A stretch of DNA of 64,000 nucleotides, taken from Bactericera cockerelli (lineage: Eukaryota; Arthropoda; Insecta; Hemiptera; Triozidae). Of the stretch, positions 50,621 to 62,594 are shown in pieces (position 1 is the stretch's first letter; each line of letters opens with the position of its first letter). The translations under genes and the position numbers were made by a program. Location: assembly GCA_024516035.1 (NCBI GenBank), contig JAMCCL010000015.1, positions 124,001-188,000 on the forward strand. Direction: 5' to 3'. The notes beneath the pieces are model-generated. The model was not told where the DNA came from and did no database searches. It worked only from the letters and a program-made list of their open reading frames with translations.

Positions 50621-50909
50621 GACGTGCAGGAGAAGGAGAGAGGAGGAGGAAATAAAGAGATTACGAATATTGCTTTCAACTATTCGATACAAAGAAAATG
50701 ATCGTCTTTCTCTTACACAATGGATGTTGAAGAATAGGGAAGCAAAGTTCCTGCCTTGCATAGGCAATAACAACACATCATTGTTCAAGTTCCCATTCAC
50801 TATGTCAGTTATTTACTCACTGAACAGGAATGTATAACAATTTTCCTGATGACCTAAAAAAAGTTGATAAACGCTCAAATAATAAAAATAATATTAGTTA
50901 ACTAAAGTC

Positions 50910-51189
<280 letters not shown>

Positions 51190-51520
51190 ATCCTCACGCA
51201 GCAATACTTAGCCGAACCATTTTCGCGTTGCGACTTAGCCGAACTTAAGAAAAGTTTGTCCGATTTGAATAAGGTTTATATCAATTGCTAGCAATTTTAA
51301 TTTAAGAGATACACACTTCTCGGTTTTTTTTTACAATTCTCAACCATTTCGAAAATAATTGAAAAATTCTAACGTTCTGCTAATTCCCGAGCGCGAAGCG
51401 ACCAGTGCCGGTCTCTAAAATTTCCTCATTCAGCAATACTTAGCCGAACCATTTTCGCGTTTGATACTTAGCAGAACACGCAAATGAAAAAATAGTACTT
51501 AACCGAACATTAACGATTTT
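51190..51520. repeat. Segment with repeated AATACTTAGCCGAAC motif
   Basis: A direct repeat CAGCAATACTTAGCCGAACC plus ATTTTCGCG occurs at about 51199 and 51431, with further ACTTAGCCGAAC and CTTAACCGAAC variants. The same motif, inverted, precedes the CA tract at 62429. Confidence 0.75.
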
Positions 51521-51521
51521 T

Positions 51522-51735
51522 GAGCCAGCGTTGAAGGCACCGGTTCTTGTAGGATCACCGAAGTTGAGCAACGTACATCTTCGTGATGCTGGTATTCCGG
51601 CCCAACAAAGGCTGGGTGAGGTTTATGTGGATAGCCGGTTTTTTTAGTTTCCTGTGAAAAGAGGGTAACACCCCCGTCGTCATATGACCATGCAGTTAAA
51701 AGTGGGGTTTAACGTCGCTTTTAAAAAAATAAATA
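51522..51735 (+). mobile_element. SINE with 5S-rRNA-like head and shared core
   Basis: GAAGGCACCGGTTCTTGTAGG, ATCACCGAAGTTGAGCAACG, then the core (TTCCGGCCCAACAAAGGC, TGGGTGAGG, CACCCCCGTCGTCATATGACC). The end shows a duplicated TTAAAAGTGGGGTTTAACGTCG. Confidence 0.78.
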
Positions 51736-52165
51736 ATTGAAAAGTATATTATTGTCGTAACATAGCTTTGCTCGGGCAGGAAAATGGAATGATTAAATCA
51801 AGGCATTATCTACTTAATGGAACGAAACTTTACGTGTGATAAGTTTGGTCAGATGAGTCAGGTCCTACTATTAGGTACTTCCTAAATTTTCTAATATAAT
51901 TATAATAGGAATGAAACATATAAGTTCTCAGGAAATTATTATACACAACTCTTGGTAAAACAAAATAATAATCATCGAAATAATTTGAAGATAAAAAACA
52001 CTGCCAATTATGGACACAATACTTCCTCGTGATTATTTCACATTATATACACGTAGGAAATTTTAATCAAAATCCATTGAGTAGTTTCCGAGATTTGCGC
52101 GTTACAAGGAATATTTTTAATAGACCGACAGACGGACACAAAACCAAAATTGCTCAGAGCAAAAA
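51736..52165. other. No gene; AT-rich with a repeated CAATACTTCCTCGTGATT phrase
   Basis: The phrase at 52017-52035 recurs at 52283 and 54148. Confidence 0.4.
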
Positions 52166-52169
52166 AATG

Positions 52170-52265
52170 TTTTTTTTTTTTACAGAAACGAACACAATAC
52201 TAATATTTCTAATATTAGAAATATTAGTTTCTAATATTAGAAATTTCTCGGAAGTAATACACTGT
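52170..52265. repeat. Palindromic TTCTAATATTAGAAA repeat with internal duplication
   Basis: Two overlapping TTTCTAATATTAGAAAT palindromes before TCTCGGAAGTAATAC. Confidence 0.7.
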
Positions 52266-52339
52266 CAATAAATTATTAACACAATACTTCCTCGTGATTG
52301 GTTTACATTGTATACACGTGGCAATTTTGAGATTTTATA

Positions 52340-52641
52340 CTTAAGCTCAGTGGTTAAGCACTCGCTTCCTATGCGGAAGGTCCCGGGTCCGAACCCCCGC
52401 GCCGACAAAAATTTGTATTCAAAATTTGGTTACAGTTGTTTGTAGGGAATACCTTTCGGTGCGCTCGTGTTGACTCAGCACCTAAACGCTAAGTATTGTG
52501 TCACTTCTCGCCCATCAGAGTGGAGGCATACTACGGGATGGGCAGGCTACAACACAGACCACAAGCTTCTACAGTAGCCCCTGTTTATAGCTACGAAATA
52601 AAAAAGGCTGTTAAACACTCATCTTTAAAAAATAAAATAAA
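52340..52641 (+). mobile_element. tRNA-derived SINE, family A
   Basis: AAGCTCAGTGGTTAAGCACTC, GGTCCCGGGTCCGAACCCCC, then the same body as 46586 (GGGATGGGCAGGCTACAACA), ending AAAAAATAAAATAAAA. Confidence 0.8.
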
Positions 52642-52667
52642 ACTCCATTGTATCTCTTGTACAGTGC

Positions 52668-53010
52668 ACTGGTAGTCAAGTGGTTAAAGCGCTAGTCTGG
52701 TGATCTAGGTAGTGTAGTATAGTATAGTATAGTAGTGCTTTATTTAGACTGTCAGCTCGAGACAGGGAGTCCCATTATGCTAACAGTTTAATATAGCACC
52801 TCTTTATTTATTGTAAATTTTATACAGGATAATATTATAACTAGTAAAACATAATAACTAGAAATTATAGTGTAGGGATCCGTTGGTTCGAATCCCACCC
52901 AGTGCATGAATTTTTCCTCATTTATTTGAGTTTGTAACCACAAAATAATAAGACTCTGAGGGTTAAGGTGGTAGAAAATGCTTTGAGTATTAACCTCGCC
53001 TGGTGGTTAT
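52668..53010 (+). mobile_element. tRNA-derived SINE, family B, split by a nested insertion
   Basis: Head TAGTCAAGTGGTTAAAGCGC to GTAGTGTAG (52717); it resumes at TAGTGTAGGGATCCGTTGG (52868) with the B box and body to TTAACCTCGCCTGGTGG. Confidence 0.8.
52718..52867 (-). mobile_element. 5'-truncated retroelement tail nested in the SINE (8-bp duplication)
   Basis: TAGTGTAG flanks the insertion (52710-52717 and 52868-52875). Read on the minus strand it ends AATAAAGCAC followed by (TACTA)n, like the tail style of the LINE at 7942. Confidence 0.75.
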
Positions 53011-53019
53011 TATATCTAT

Positions 53020-53270
53020 TACTAGCGGGCTGTCGCCCGCTTTGCGGGCCGAAGCATGGCCCGCTAGAAGCAAAAAATCTTTTTTCGCCAATGGCAGGTG
53101 TTGTAGTGGGAATTTCGAAAAATTCCGTCTTATTGCACATCTAGACTATAAGACAAAGCTACCTACCAAATTTCAGCTTCCTAGGACTTACCAGTTCGGA
53201 GAAACAGTGATGAATCAGTGAGTGAGTGAGTCAGTCAGTGAGTGAAACTCTCTTATATAAGTATAGATAT
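53020..53270 (+). repeat. Interspersed repeat with GCGGGC hairpins and (TGAG)n
   Basis: Starts ACTAGCGGGCTGTCGCCCGC, TTTGCGGGCC and ends GTCAGTCAGTGAGTGAAACT and ATATAAGTATAGAT. This ACTAGC...GTGAGTCAGT...TATAGAT layout is a common insect interspersed repeat, class uncertain. Confidence 0.5.
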
Positions 53271-54388
53271 CTTACCTTCCAATATAGAGTGTTATTATAT
53301 CTAAAACCGCTTAACCGATTTTCTTCAAATTTTATATGTTATATATTATGGTAGAATACCGTTTTTCCTACAAACCCAACTCTACAAAAAATTGTGTATC
53401 GGCAAGTCATAGACGTTATTTTTGCACTTTTTTGTAAAAAAAATTGGATTTCCTAAATATCAAAGCTTATGATTTAGCTATAAATGCACAATGAGAACGC
53501 TAACTCCCAGCATATACAATATACATACATAATTTCGTGACAATTGGGTGTATTGTTCAAGAGATATAAGCGTTTAAGTAAAATATAGTGGTCAGACACA
53601 TGGTCTGTATCACCAACAAGTGATAGTGCGAAGTTAATGAATTTAAAATGGGACCACCTACAATACGTCTCCTATACCTATATGTGTAAAAAATTTCGTC
53701 AAAATCTCGAAAGGAATAAGAAGTTGTAAAGTCGGCAAACTGTACAATATAAATAATTACCTCCATTCTCCCTTTGTTTTTATTTCTAACGGTCTGAATT
53801 TAGTGAAACACAACCTTTTTTTATTTATATGAGTTGCATTTGTACTTTGCCTTTGGAGCGTGGTAGGTATCCCCTTTTATAAGAAGGCTTTTAAATACAA
53901 GAGATCTGCACTTTTAAACCTAAACAAAATTTGATCCTTTATTATGTGTTAACAACTAAGACCTCCCCACAGACCCTCCACAGAAGAAGGAAAAATACTG
54001 CTATATACCTATACATGAATATTAGTCATTTGGTTCTGAGTTCGAGATTTTTGAATGCTATAATAATTCATAAAGCAATAGGCAATGTTGGTATGATCAG
54101 ATCCGTTTAATAGAAAGAGAATAAAATGCACTGCCAATTATGGACACAATACTTCCTCGTGAATGGCATTCAAATTTTTCTACTTTTATTATCGCTAGAA
54201 TCAGAGATTTTTTTACTGAATCACTTGTATTTACAAATGTCCCAAGGGTTGGGTGGAAGAGATTGCCACAGGCAATATATGACCCCGCCCCTTAAGTAGG
54301 ACATTAACTTCATTCTTTTTTTTTTGTTCTTGTATCTTTGCTCAATCTTTTTGTTTTTCTTTATAATTTCATTGTATTTTACTGTATA
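53271..54388. other. No gene recognised
   Basis: AT-rich with degraded repeat phrases such as ACCGATTTTCTTCAAATTTT at about 53313. Confidence 0.4.
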
Positions 54389-55274
54389 CAGGATCTTCAT
54401 AAAGTCTCACCCAGCCCTAGGTTTCTCGAAAACGACTCAGAATATCAAAAAACGCAAAAACCCGTATTCCTTTATATTTAGAGGGATTGATTTTCAGCCG
54501 AAAAATTTTTGCCTCCACGGCCCCAGTCAGGCTGGGCATGGACCAACTTTAAAATCTTAAATAGAATGGTATGTCTTGTGGCATATTGTTTTAAAGGTCT
54601 TATTGAGAGAAGTTCATTACAACAAATTTGAGTGAGCTACAACTTACCGTTCTCGAGATACAGGGTCGGACGTCCTGCGTAATATCCATATATTTTGACC
54701 TATAACTCGATAACCGTAAATTATGGAGAAAATTTTTCTTGTTAATAATAACTCCTTATGATGAGACTTTTCGAACAAGTTATAACTCGACATACTCTGT
54801 TGATGTTAGTTTCTGGTCGGTTTCGTCAGCCAGCCGGACGAACAGTCGAAAAAATTTCAACGAAAAAACAAATCAAATTTTAACTTGTTCGAAAGTTCTT
54901 GCTATAAGGAGTTATTATTATCAAGAAAAATTTTCTCCATAATTTACGGTTAACGAGTTATAGGTCAAAATATAGGGATATTACGCAGGACGTCCGACCC
55001 TGTATCTCACGAACGGTAAGTCGTAGCACACTGAAATTTATTGTAATGAACTTCTTTCAATAAGACCTTTAAAACAATATGCCACAAGACATACCATTCT
55101 ATTTAAGATTTTAAAGTTGGTCCATGCCCAGCCTGACTGGGGCCGTGTAGGCAAAAAAAATTTGGCTGAAAATCAATCCCCCTAAATATAAAGGAATACG
55201 GGTTTTTGCGTTTTTTGATATTTTGAGTCGTTTTCGAGAAACCTAGGCCTGGGTGAGACTTTGTGAAGACCCTG
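54389..55274. mobile_element. 886-bp foldback element with ~385-bp inverted arms and TA duplication
   Basis: The left arm (from CAGGATCTTCATAAAGTC) and right arm (to GACTTTGTGAAGACCCTG) are near-perfect complements. The centre (about 54780-54890) contains GTCAGCCAGCCGGACGAAC. TA flanks at 54387-54388 and 55275-55276 suggest a mariner-type non-autonomous element. The short relative is at 27401-27738. Confidence 0.85.
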
Positions 55275-55374
55275 TATATTTTTGTTCTATCTAATTAAAC
55301 TTACTATAATATTTATAATGTTCTCAACCGATTCTCTTCAAATTTATTTATATGGCAAGCGGCCACAACGGAGT

Positions 55375-58300
55375 CCCGATAGTAGTATACGCACAAATGG
55401 GTCAAGAATGGCCTGGGTTATCAAAAAGTATGCATGCGATTTCAAAAAAATCAACGATATTAGGCAGATCTTGCGAAACGTTATCCCAAATTGGCATAAA
55501 AACATCAACAGATTATTTCATTCCGTCCATTTCTTATCAAAAATGTCTATTTTGGGCTACCTCGAACTTTCAAAGGTCTGAAATCCTGGCAAAAATGCAA
55601 GCATCAAAAATCTGTGTCCATGCTTAATCGTTAGTTGAGAGCTATTGAAATCAACTTTTGTTTTTCAAAAACCTCTTCATATATCCAAGTTATGCAATCA
55701 TTTTGAAGGAGCCTTTGTGGCTTTCCTGTTGGCGGTACGGAAATTTTTTGGGTACCAAAAACGTATATTTTTGACTACTTCTTTCTAAAATTTAGTTTAA
55801 AATACCTAAAATTGCATACTTGATGATAATTGAAGGCAAAATGCAAATATGATAAAATACCCCTTTAACTTTGCCTGAGTATGCAAACAAATGGTTCCAA
55901 ATGCTTGGCAAGGCTTTATTCACCACTGGCTATCTTCAGTTCAAATTTGAAAAAAATCCTTAAAGAAGAGGTTATATGTCGACATGTTTTGCTTAAGATT
56001 TGACTCGATCTGAAATTTTGGATGTTTTCAGAAATCGAATGAAGTTATCTTTCGAACCGTACGTCCGATTTGAATGAAGTAAAGTGTTATCGATGGATCT
56101 AGTGGATTGTAAGATAGGCTGTTCTCGTTCATTTTCTGTCATTTTACATAAAGGGTTACTTTTTAACGGAAAACACTTTTGACGCACAACTGGGTTAAGA
56201 ATGGCCTGGGTTATCAAAAAGTATGCATGCGATTTAAAAAAAAATCAACGATATTAGGCAGATCTTGCGAAACATTATCCCAAATTGGCATAAAAACATC
56301 AACATATTTTTTCATTCTGTCCATTTCTCATCAAAAATGTCTATTTTGGCCTACCTCGAACTTTCAAAGGTGTGAAAACCTGCCAAAAATGCAAGCATCA
56401 AAAATCTGTGTTAGCCCATGCTTAATAGTTAGTTGAGATCTATTGAAATCAACTTTTTTTTTCTTCAAAAAACCCTTCAATATCCAAGTTATGCAATCAT
56501 TTTGAAGGAGCCTTTGTGGCTTTCCTGTTGGCGGTAAGGAAATTTTTTGGGAACCTAAACCGTATATTTTTGACTACTTTTCTCTAAAATTTAGTTTAAA
56601 ATACCTAAAATTACATACTTGATGAAAATTGAAGGCAAAATATCAAATATGATAAAATACCCCTTCAACTTTCGCTGAGTATGCAAACAAGTTGTTCCAA
56701 ATGCTTGGTAAGGCTTTATTCACCACTGCCTATCTTCAGTTCAAATTTGAAAGAAATCTTTAAAGAAGAGGTTATATGTTGACATGTTTTGCTTAAGATT
56801 TGACTCGATCTAAGATTTTGGATGTTTTCAGAAATCGAATGAACTTATCTTTCGAACCGTACGTCCGATTTGAATGAAGTAAAGTGCTATCGATAGATCT
56901 AGTGGATTGTAAGATAGGCTGTTCTCGTTCATTTTCTGTCATTTTACATAAAGGGTTACTTTTTAACGGAAAACACTTTTGACGCACAACTGGGTTAAGA
57001 ATGGCCTGGTTATCAAAAAGTATGCATGCGATTTCAAAAAAATTAACGATATTAGGCAGATCTTGCGAAACATTATCCCAAATTGGCATAAAAATATCAA
57101 CATATTATTTCATTCTGTCCATTTCTTATCAAAAATGTCTATTTTGGCCTACCTCGAACTTTCAAAGGTCTGAAAACCTGGCAAAAATGCAAGCATCAAA
57201 TCTGTGTTAGTCCATGCTTAATCGTTAGTTGAGAGCTATTGAAATCAACGTTTGTTTTTCAAAAACGCCTTCATATTATCATGTTATGCAATCATTTTGA
57301 AGGAGCCTTTGTGGCTTTCCTGTTGGCGGTACGGAAATTTTTTGGGAACCAAAAACGTATATTTTTGACTACTTCTTTCTAAAATTTAGTTTAAAATACC
57401 TAAAATTGCATACTTGATGATAATTGAAGGCAAAATGCAAATATGATTTTGCATTTTACATAAAGGGTTACTTTTTAACGGAAAACACTTTTGACGCACA
57501 ACTGGGTTAAGAATGGCCTGGGTTATCAAAAAGTATGCATGCGATTTTAAAAAAATATACGAAACTAGGCAGATCTTGCGAAACGTTATCCCAAATTGGC
57601 ATAAAAACATCAACATTTATTTTTTTGAAATCGCATGCATAGTTTTTGATAACCCAGGTCATTCTTAACCCAGTTGGGTCTCAAAAGTGTTTTCCATTAA
57701 AAAGTAAGCCTTTATGTAAAATGACAGAAAATGAACTAGAACAGCTTATCTTGAAATCCACTAGATCTATCGATAGCACTTTAGTTCATTCAAATCGGAC
57801 GTACGGTTCGAAAGATAAGTTCATTCGATTTCTGAAAACATCCAAAATCTCAGATCGAGTCAAATCCTAAGCAAAACATGTCGACATATATAACCTCTTC
57901 TTTAAGGATTTTTTTTAAATTCGAACTGAAGATAGCCAGTGGTGAATAAAGCCTTACCAAGCATTTGGAACCACTTGTTTGCATATTCAGCGAAAGTTGA
58001 AGGGGTATTTTATCATATTTGCATTTTCCATTCAATTCTCATTAAGTATGCAATTTTAGGTATTTTAAACTAAATTTTAGAAAGAAGTAGTCAAAAATAT
58101 ACGTACCGCCAACAGGAAAGCCACAAAGGCTCCTTCAAAATGATTGCATAATTTGGATATATAAAGGGTATTTTGAAAAACAAACGTTGATTTCAATAGC
58201 TCTCAACTAACGATTAAGCATGGACTAACACAGATTTTTGATGCTTGCATTTTTGCCAGGTTTTTAGACCTTTGAAAGTTCGAGGTAGGCCCAAATAGAC

Positions 58301-60430
58301 ATTTTTGATAAGAAATGGGCAGAATAAAATAATATGTTGATGTTTTTATGCTAATTTGGGATAACGTTTCGCAAGATCTGCCTAATATCGTTAATTTTTT
58401 TTAAATCGCATGCATACTTTTTGATAACTTAGGCCATTCTTAACCCAGTTGTGCGTCAAAAGTGTTTTCCGTTAAAAAGTAACCCTTTATGTGAAATGAC
58501 AGAAAATGAACGAGAACAGCCTATCTTATAATCCACTAGATCTATCGATAGCACTTTAGTTCATTCAAATCGGACGTACGGTTCGAAAGATAAGTTCATT
58601 CGATTTCTGAAAACATCCAAAATCTCAGATCGAGTCAAATCCTAAACAAAACATGTCGACATATAACCTGTTTTTAAGGATTTCTTTGAAATGTGAACTG
58701 AAGATATGCAGTGGTGAATAAAGCCTTACCAAGCATTTGGAACCATTTGTTTGCATATTCAGCGAAAGTTGAAGGGGTATTTTATCATATTTGACATTTT
58801 GCCTTCAATTATCATCAAGTATGCAATTTTAGGAATTTTAAACTAAATTTTAGAAAGAAGTAGTCAAAAATATACGTTTTTGGTTCCCAAAAAATTTCCG
58901 TACCGCCAACAGGAAAGCCACAAAGGCTCCTTCAAAATGATTGCATAACGTGATAATATGAAGGCGTTTTTTAAAAACAAACGTTGATTTCAATAGCTCT
59001 CAACTAACGATTAAGCATGGACTAACACAGATTTTTGATGCTTGCATTTTTGCCAGGTTTTCAGACCTTTGAAAGTTCGAGGTAGGCCCAAATAGATATT
59101 TTTGATAAGAAATGGGCAGAATAAAATAATATGTTGATGTTTTTATGCTAATTTGGGATAACATTTCGCAAGATCTGCCTAATATCGTTAATTTTTTTTA
59201 AATCGCATGCATACTTTTTGATAACTTAGGCCATTCTTAACCCAGTTGTGCGTCAAAAGTGTTTTCCGTTAAAAAGTAACCCTTTATGTAAAATGACAGA
59301 AAATGAACGAGTACAGCTTATCTTAAAATCAACTAGATCTATCGATAGCACTTTAGTTCATTCAAATCGGACGTACGGTTCGAAAGATAAGTTCATTCGA
59401 TTTCTGAAAACATCCAAAATCTCAGATCGAGTCAAATCCTAAACAAAACATGTCGACATATAACCTGTTTTTAAGGATTTCTTTGAAATGTGAACTGAAG
59501 ATATGCAGTGGTGAATAAAGCCTTACCAAGCATTTGGAACCATTTGTTTGCATACTCAGCGAAAGTTGAAGGGGTATTTTATCATATTTGACATTTTGCC
59601 TTCAATTATCATCAAGTATGCAATTTTAGGTATTTTAAACTAAATTTTAGAAAGAAGTAGTCAAAAATATACGGTTTAGGTTCCCAAAAAATTTCCGTAC
59701 CGCCAACAGGAAAGCCACAAAGGCTCCTTCAAAATGATTGCATAACGTGATAATATGAAGGCGTTTTTTAAAAACAAACGTTGATTTCAATAGCTCTCAA
59801 CTAACGATTAAGCATGGACTAACACAGATTTTTGATGCTTGCATTTTTGCCAGGTTTTCAGACCTTTGAAAGTTCGAGGTAGGCCCAAATAGATATTATT
59901 GATAAGAAATGGGCAGAATAAAATAATATGTTGATGTTTTTATGCTAATTTGGGATAACATTTCGCAAGATCTGCCTAATATCGTTAATTTTTTTTAAAT
60001 CGCATGCATACTTTTTGATAACTTAGGCCATTCTTAACCAAGTTGTGCGTCAAAAGTGTTTTCCGTTAAAAAGTAACCCTTTATGTAAAATGACAGAAAA
60101 TGAACGAGTACAGCTTATCTTAAAATCAACTAGATCTATCGATAGCACTTTAGTTCATTCAAATCGGACGTACGGTTCGAAAGATAAGTTCATTCGATTT
60201 CTGAAAACATCCAAAATCTCAGATCGAGTCAAATCCTAAGCAAAACATGTCGACATATAACCTCTTTTTTAAGGATTTCTTTCAAATTTGAACTGAAGAT
60301 AGGCAGTGGTGATTAAAGCCTTACCAAGCATTTGGAACCACTTGTTTGCATACTCAGCGAAAGTTGAAGGGGTATTTTATTATATTTGACATTTTGCCTT
60401 CAATGCTCATCAAGTATGCAATTTTAGGTA
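55375..60430. repeat. ~797-bp satellite arranged as two opposed arrays
   Basis: The first arm (55375-57616) has three copies in one orientation, spaced about 800 bp and the third shortened by an internal deletion. The second (57622-60430) has about 3.5 copies in reverse orientation, spaced 797 bp. The switch is at about 57617-57622. Each monomer holds CGAACCGTACGTCCGATTTG, AGATCTGCCTAAT (or its inverse) and GGAAAGCCACAAAGGCTCC. Conserved 64-98-residue frames occur but read through satellite sequence on both strands; I do not call them genes. Confidence 0.93.
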
Positions 60431-60484
60431 TTTTAAACTTAAATTTTTTCTACGTACATTTTTAAATTTCATTTTTCTCAGTCT

Positions 60485-60855
60485 AAAAGTAGTATTTAGG
60501 TGTACAATACACCCGTCAAAAGTAAAAATAGTATTTAGTAGTACAATACACCCGTCAAAAGTAAAAATAGTATTTAGCTGTACAATACACCCGTCAAAAG
60601 TAAAATTAGTATTTAGTAGTACAATACACCCGTCAAAAGTAAAAATAGTATTTAGCTGTACAATACACCCGTCAAAAGTAAAAATAGTATTTAGTAGTAC
60701 AATACACCCGTCAAAAGTAAAAATAGTATTTAGTAGTACAATACACCCGTCAAAAGTAAAAATAGTATTTAGTAGTACAATACACCCGTCAAAAATAAAA
60801 ATAGTATTCAGTAGTATAATACACCCGTTAAAAGTAAAAATAGTAACTATGTACG
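60485..60855. repeat. 39-bp tandem array, ~9.5 units
   Basis: Unit GTAGTACAATACACCCGTCA plus AAAGTAAAAATAGTATTTA. Because 39 is a multiple of three, the minus strand stays open as a 13-residue repeat (FTFDGCIVLLNTI). There is no start context or flanking gene signal. Confidence 0.95.
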
Positions 60856-61140
60856 AGTACTTGGTACCGCTCTTGGGCATAATATTATAATATGGTAGTC
60901 ACTTTTAACTTGCAGCAAAAGAATCATACACTTGAAAAAAGATTTATCATTCGTCTGGCAGGTTTCAAATTATTCAAACTAAATAAATGTGGATATGTGG
61001 AATCGCTCCTGTATTCTACATATCCAGGTATTCTGCTTGGGCTGTGTTTCATCTAAACAAATTTCTCTTCCATTCATTCCACTTTTCAGGTAAAAAAGAT
61101 AGCTAAATTATATTAAGAACAATCAATGCAAAAATTCAAG

Positions 61141-61735
61141 CTCACGATTAGCTCGGTGGCTAAGCACTCGTACAAAAGGTCCGCGGGTTTGATCGCTGGA
61201 GCCGACAAAAAATTGTATTCTAAATTTGGTTATAGTTGATTGTGAGGGATACCATCCGGTGCTCTCGTGATGATTTTATATTTTATTATTATTATTTTTT
61301 TTGTGGTGAAGCACAAGGCCTCTTCACAATTTTTGTGGGTAGCGCAACATTACTAAGAGCCTCTTTCAATTTCGAATTATTCTATTACATTCATTTCTTT
61401 TTACTCTGGTAATGCCGCCACTGGTCGTTACTCATACAAGTAACTACTCATTTTTCCTCACGAGGTATGAGTGGACCCCGAACATCCAAGTACAGAGCAG
61501 AAAAATTCCTGCCCCGCTGGGGATCGAACCCAGGTCACCGTGTGTGCAATGCCTAGCGCGCTAACTCACTCTGCCACGGTGACTACTTGCTCTCGTGATG
61601 ACCCAGCACCTAAATGGGTAGTAATGAGTCACTTCTCGCCCATTAATACAAACCACAAAGGTCTATAGTAGCTCCTGTTTCATGGCTAAGAAATAAAAAA
61701 AGTCCTTGAAACAATCACCTTTTTTTTTTAAAAAA
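61141..61735 (+). mobile_element. tRNA-derived SINE, family A, interrupted by a family-E SINE
   Basis: The head (ATTAGCTCGGTGGCTAAGC, GGGTTTGATCGC) and body run to 61273. The body resumes at 61588 (CCCAGCACCTAAATGGG, TTCTCGCCCATTA) and ends in an A-rich tail near 61740. Confidence 0.82.
61274..61587 (-). mobile_element. tRNA-derived SINE, family E, nested with 14-bp target duplication
   Basis: TGCTCTCGTGATGA flanks it exactly (61260-61273, 61588-61601). The minus strand reads GTCACCGTGGCAGAGTGAGT, GCTAGGCATTGCACACACGG, B box GGGTTCGATCCCC, CTCTGCTCTGTACTTGG and TACCTCGTGAGG. The tail is (AAT)n/A-rich. Confidence 0.9.
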
Positions 61736-61740
61736 AAAAG

Positions 61741-62310
61741 AAACAAAATCAAAATTTATGATCACGGATCGTTCCACTTGTAGATTTAGTGAGCACTCGC
61801 TGAGTGTATAATTATGTTCAACTTGTAGAGGTTATTGTAAAGCCTTATTATTCCTCAAATCCTCATACTTATACGAGAATTCTATTTGAATTACTTTCCA
61901 GCTGCAGAGGTAAAGAAAGTAGATTTACTGGAAATTTTCCAATACACATAATAAATGTAAATTATAAATTATATTACAGGATTAAACAGATACAAAATTA
62001 CACTTAAAGAGTATCTTGGACATCCAGAGGTCGGGACGAGCAGTTGAAACAAAAAAAAATTAACGAAGTTTCAACAAAAAAAAAAAACCGTAGCTTCGAT
62101 ACTGATTTTTGGTTCGTCTAATTATTGCTGCGTAAGAATATACGTAAAAGAAAAATCAATATTTAGACGAACATCAATTTTATTAGGTTTTTTTGTAAAA
62201 TGAGAAAGACTATCCAATATTTATTTTTCAAATTATTAATATAATTTCTTCAACTCATTCTCTATGCGCCAATACCACTCAGAAAACTTAAAAAGTTATA
62301 TTTTCAATGA
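61741..62310. other. No gene recognised
   Basis: AT-rich with several A runs. Frames are short and uninformative. Confidence 0.4.
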
Positions 62311-62314
62311 AAAT

Positions 62315-62425
62315 GGAAAAAGGAATTAGCCGAACCTCTCATGGTTCGGCTAAGTATTGGATATTTGTGTAAAGTTCGGCTAAGTATTAATTTTTCTTTT
62401 ACGTGTTCGGCTAATTATTAATCCG
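62315..62425. repeat. GTTCGGCTAAGTATT motif cluster
   Basis: TTAGCCGAACCTCTCATGGTTCGGCTAA forms a hairpin at about 62327-62354 (stem TTAGCCGAAC), followed by two direct copies of the GTTCGGCTAA motif, then the CA tract. Confidence 0.75.
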
Positions 62426-62426
62426 T

Positions 62427-62428
<2 letters not shown>

Positions 62429-62483
<55 letters not shown>
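62429..62483 (+). repeat. (CA)n microsatellite
   Basis: About 27 uninterrupted CA units next to the GTTCGGCTAA cluster. Confidence 0.97.
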
Positions 62484-62485
<2 letters not shown>

Positions 62486-62594
62486 GCAAGTGACAGTGAC
62501 AAATGGAAGACAAATACGGGCGAGGACAAATACTGGCATGGGTTTGAGTAACCATGGTAGAGTATTGTAAGAGCAAGTAAGTCAAAAGTTAAGA

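Noticed and set aside
59248..60239. Repeated 64-residue frames (MRQKCFPLKSN type) in the satellite
   Set aside because: They recur only because the monomer recurs; opposite-strand frames of similar length are equally conserved and none resembles a protein.
60485..60855. CRISPR-like direct repeat array
   Set aside because: Units are contiguous 39-bp tandem copies with no unique spacers, in animal DNA.
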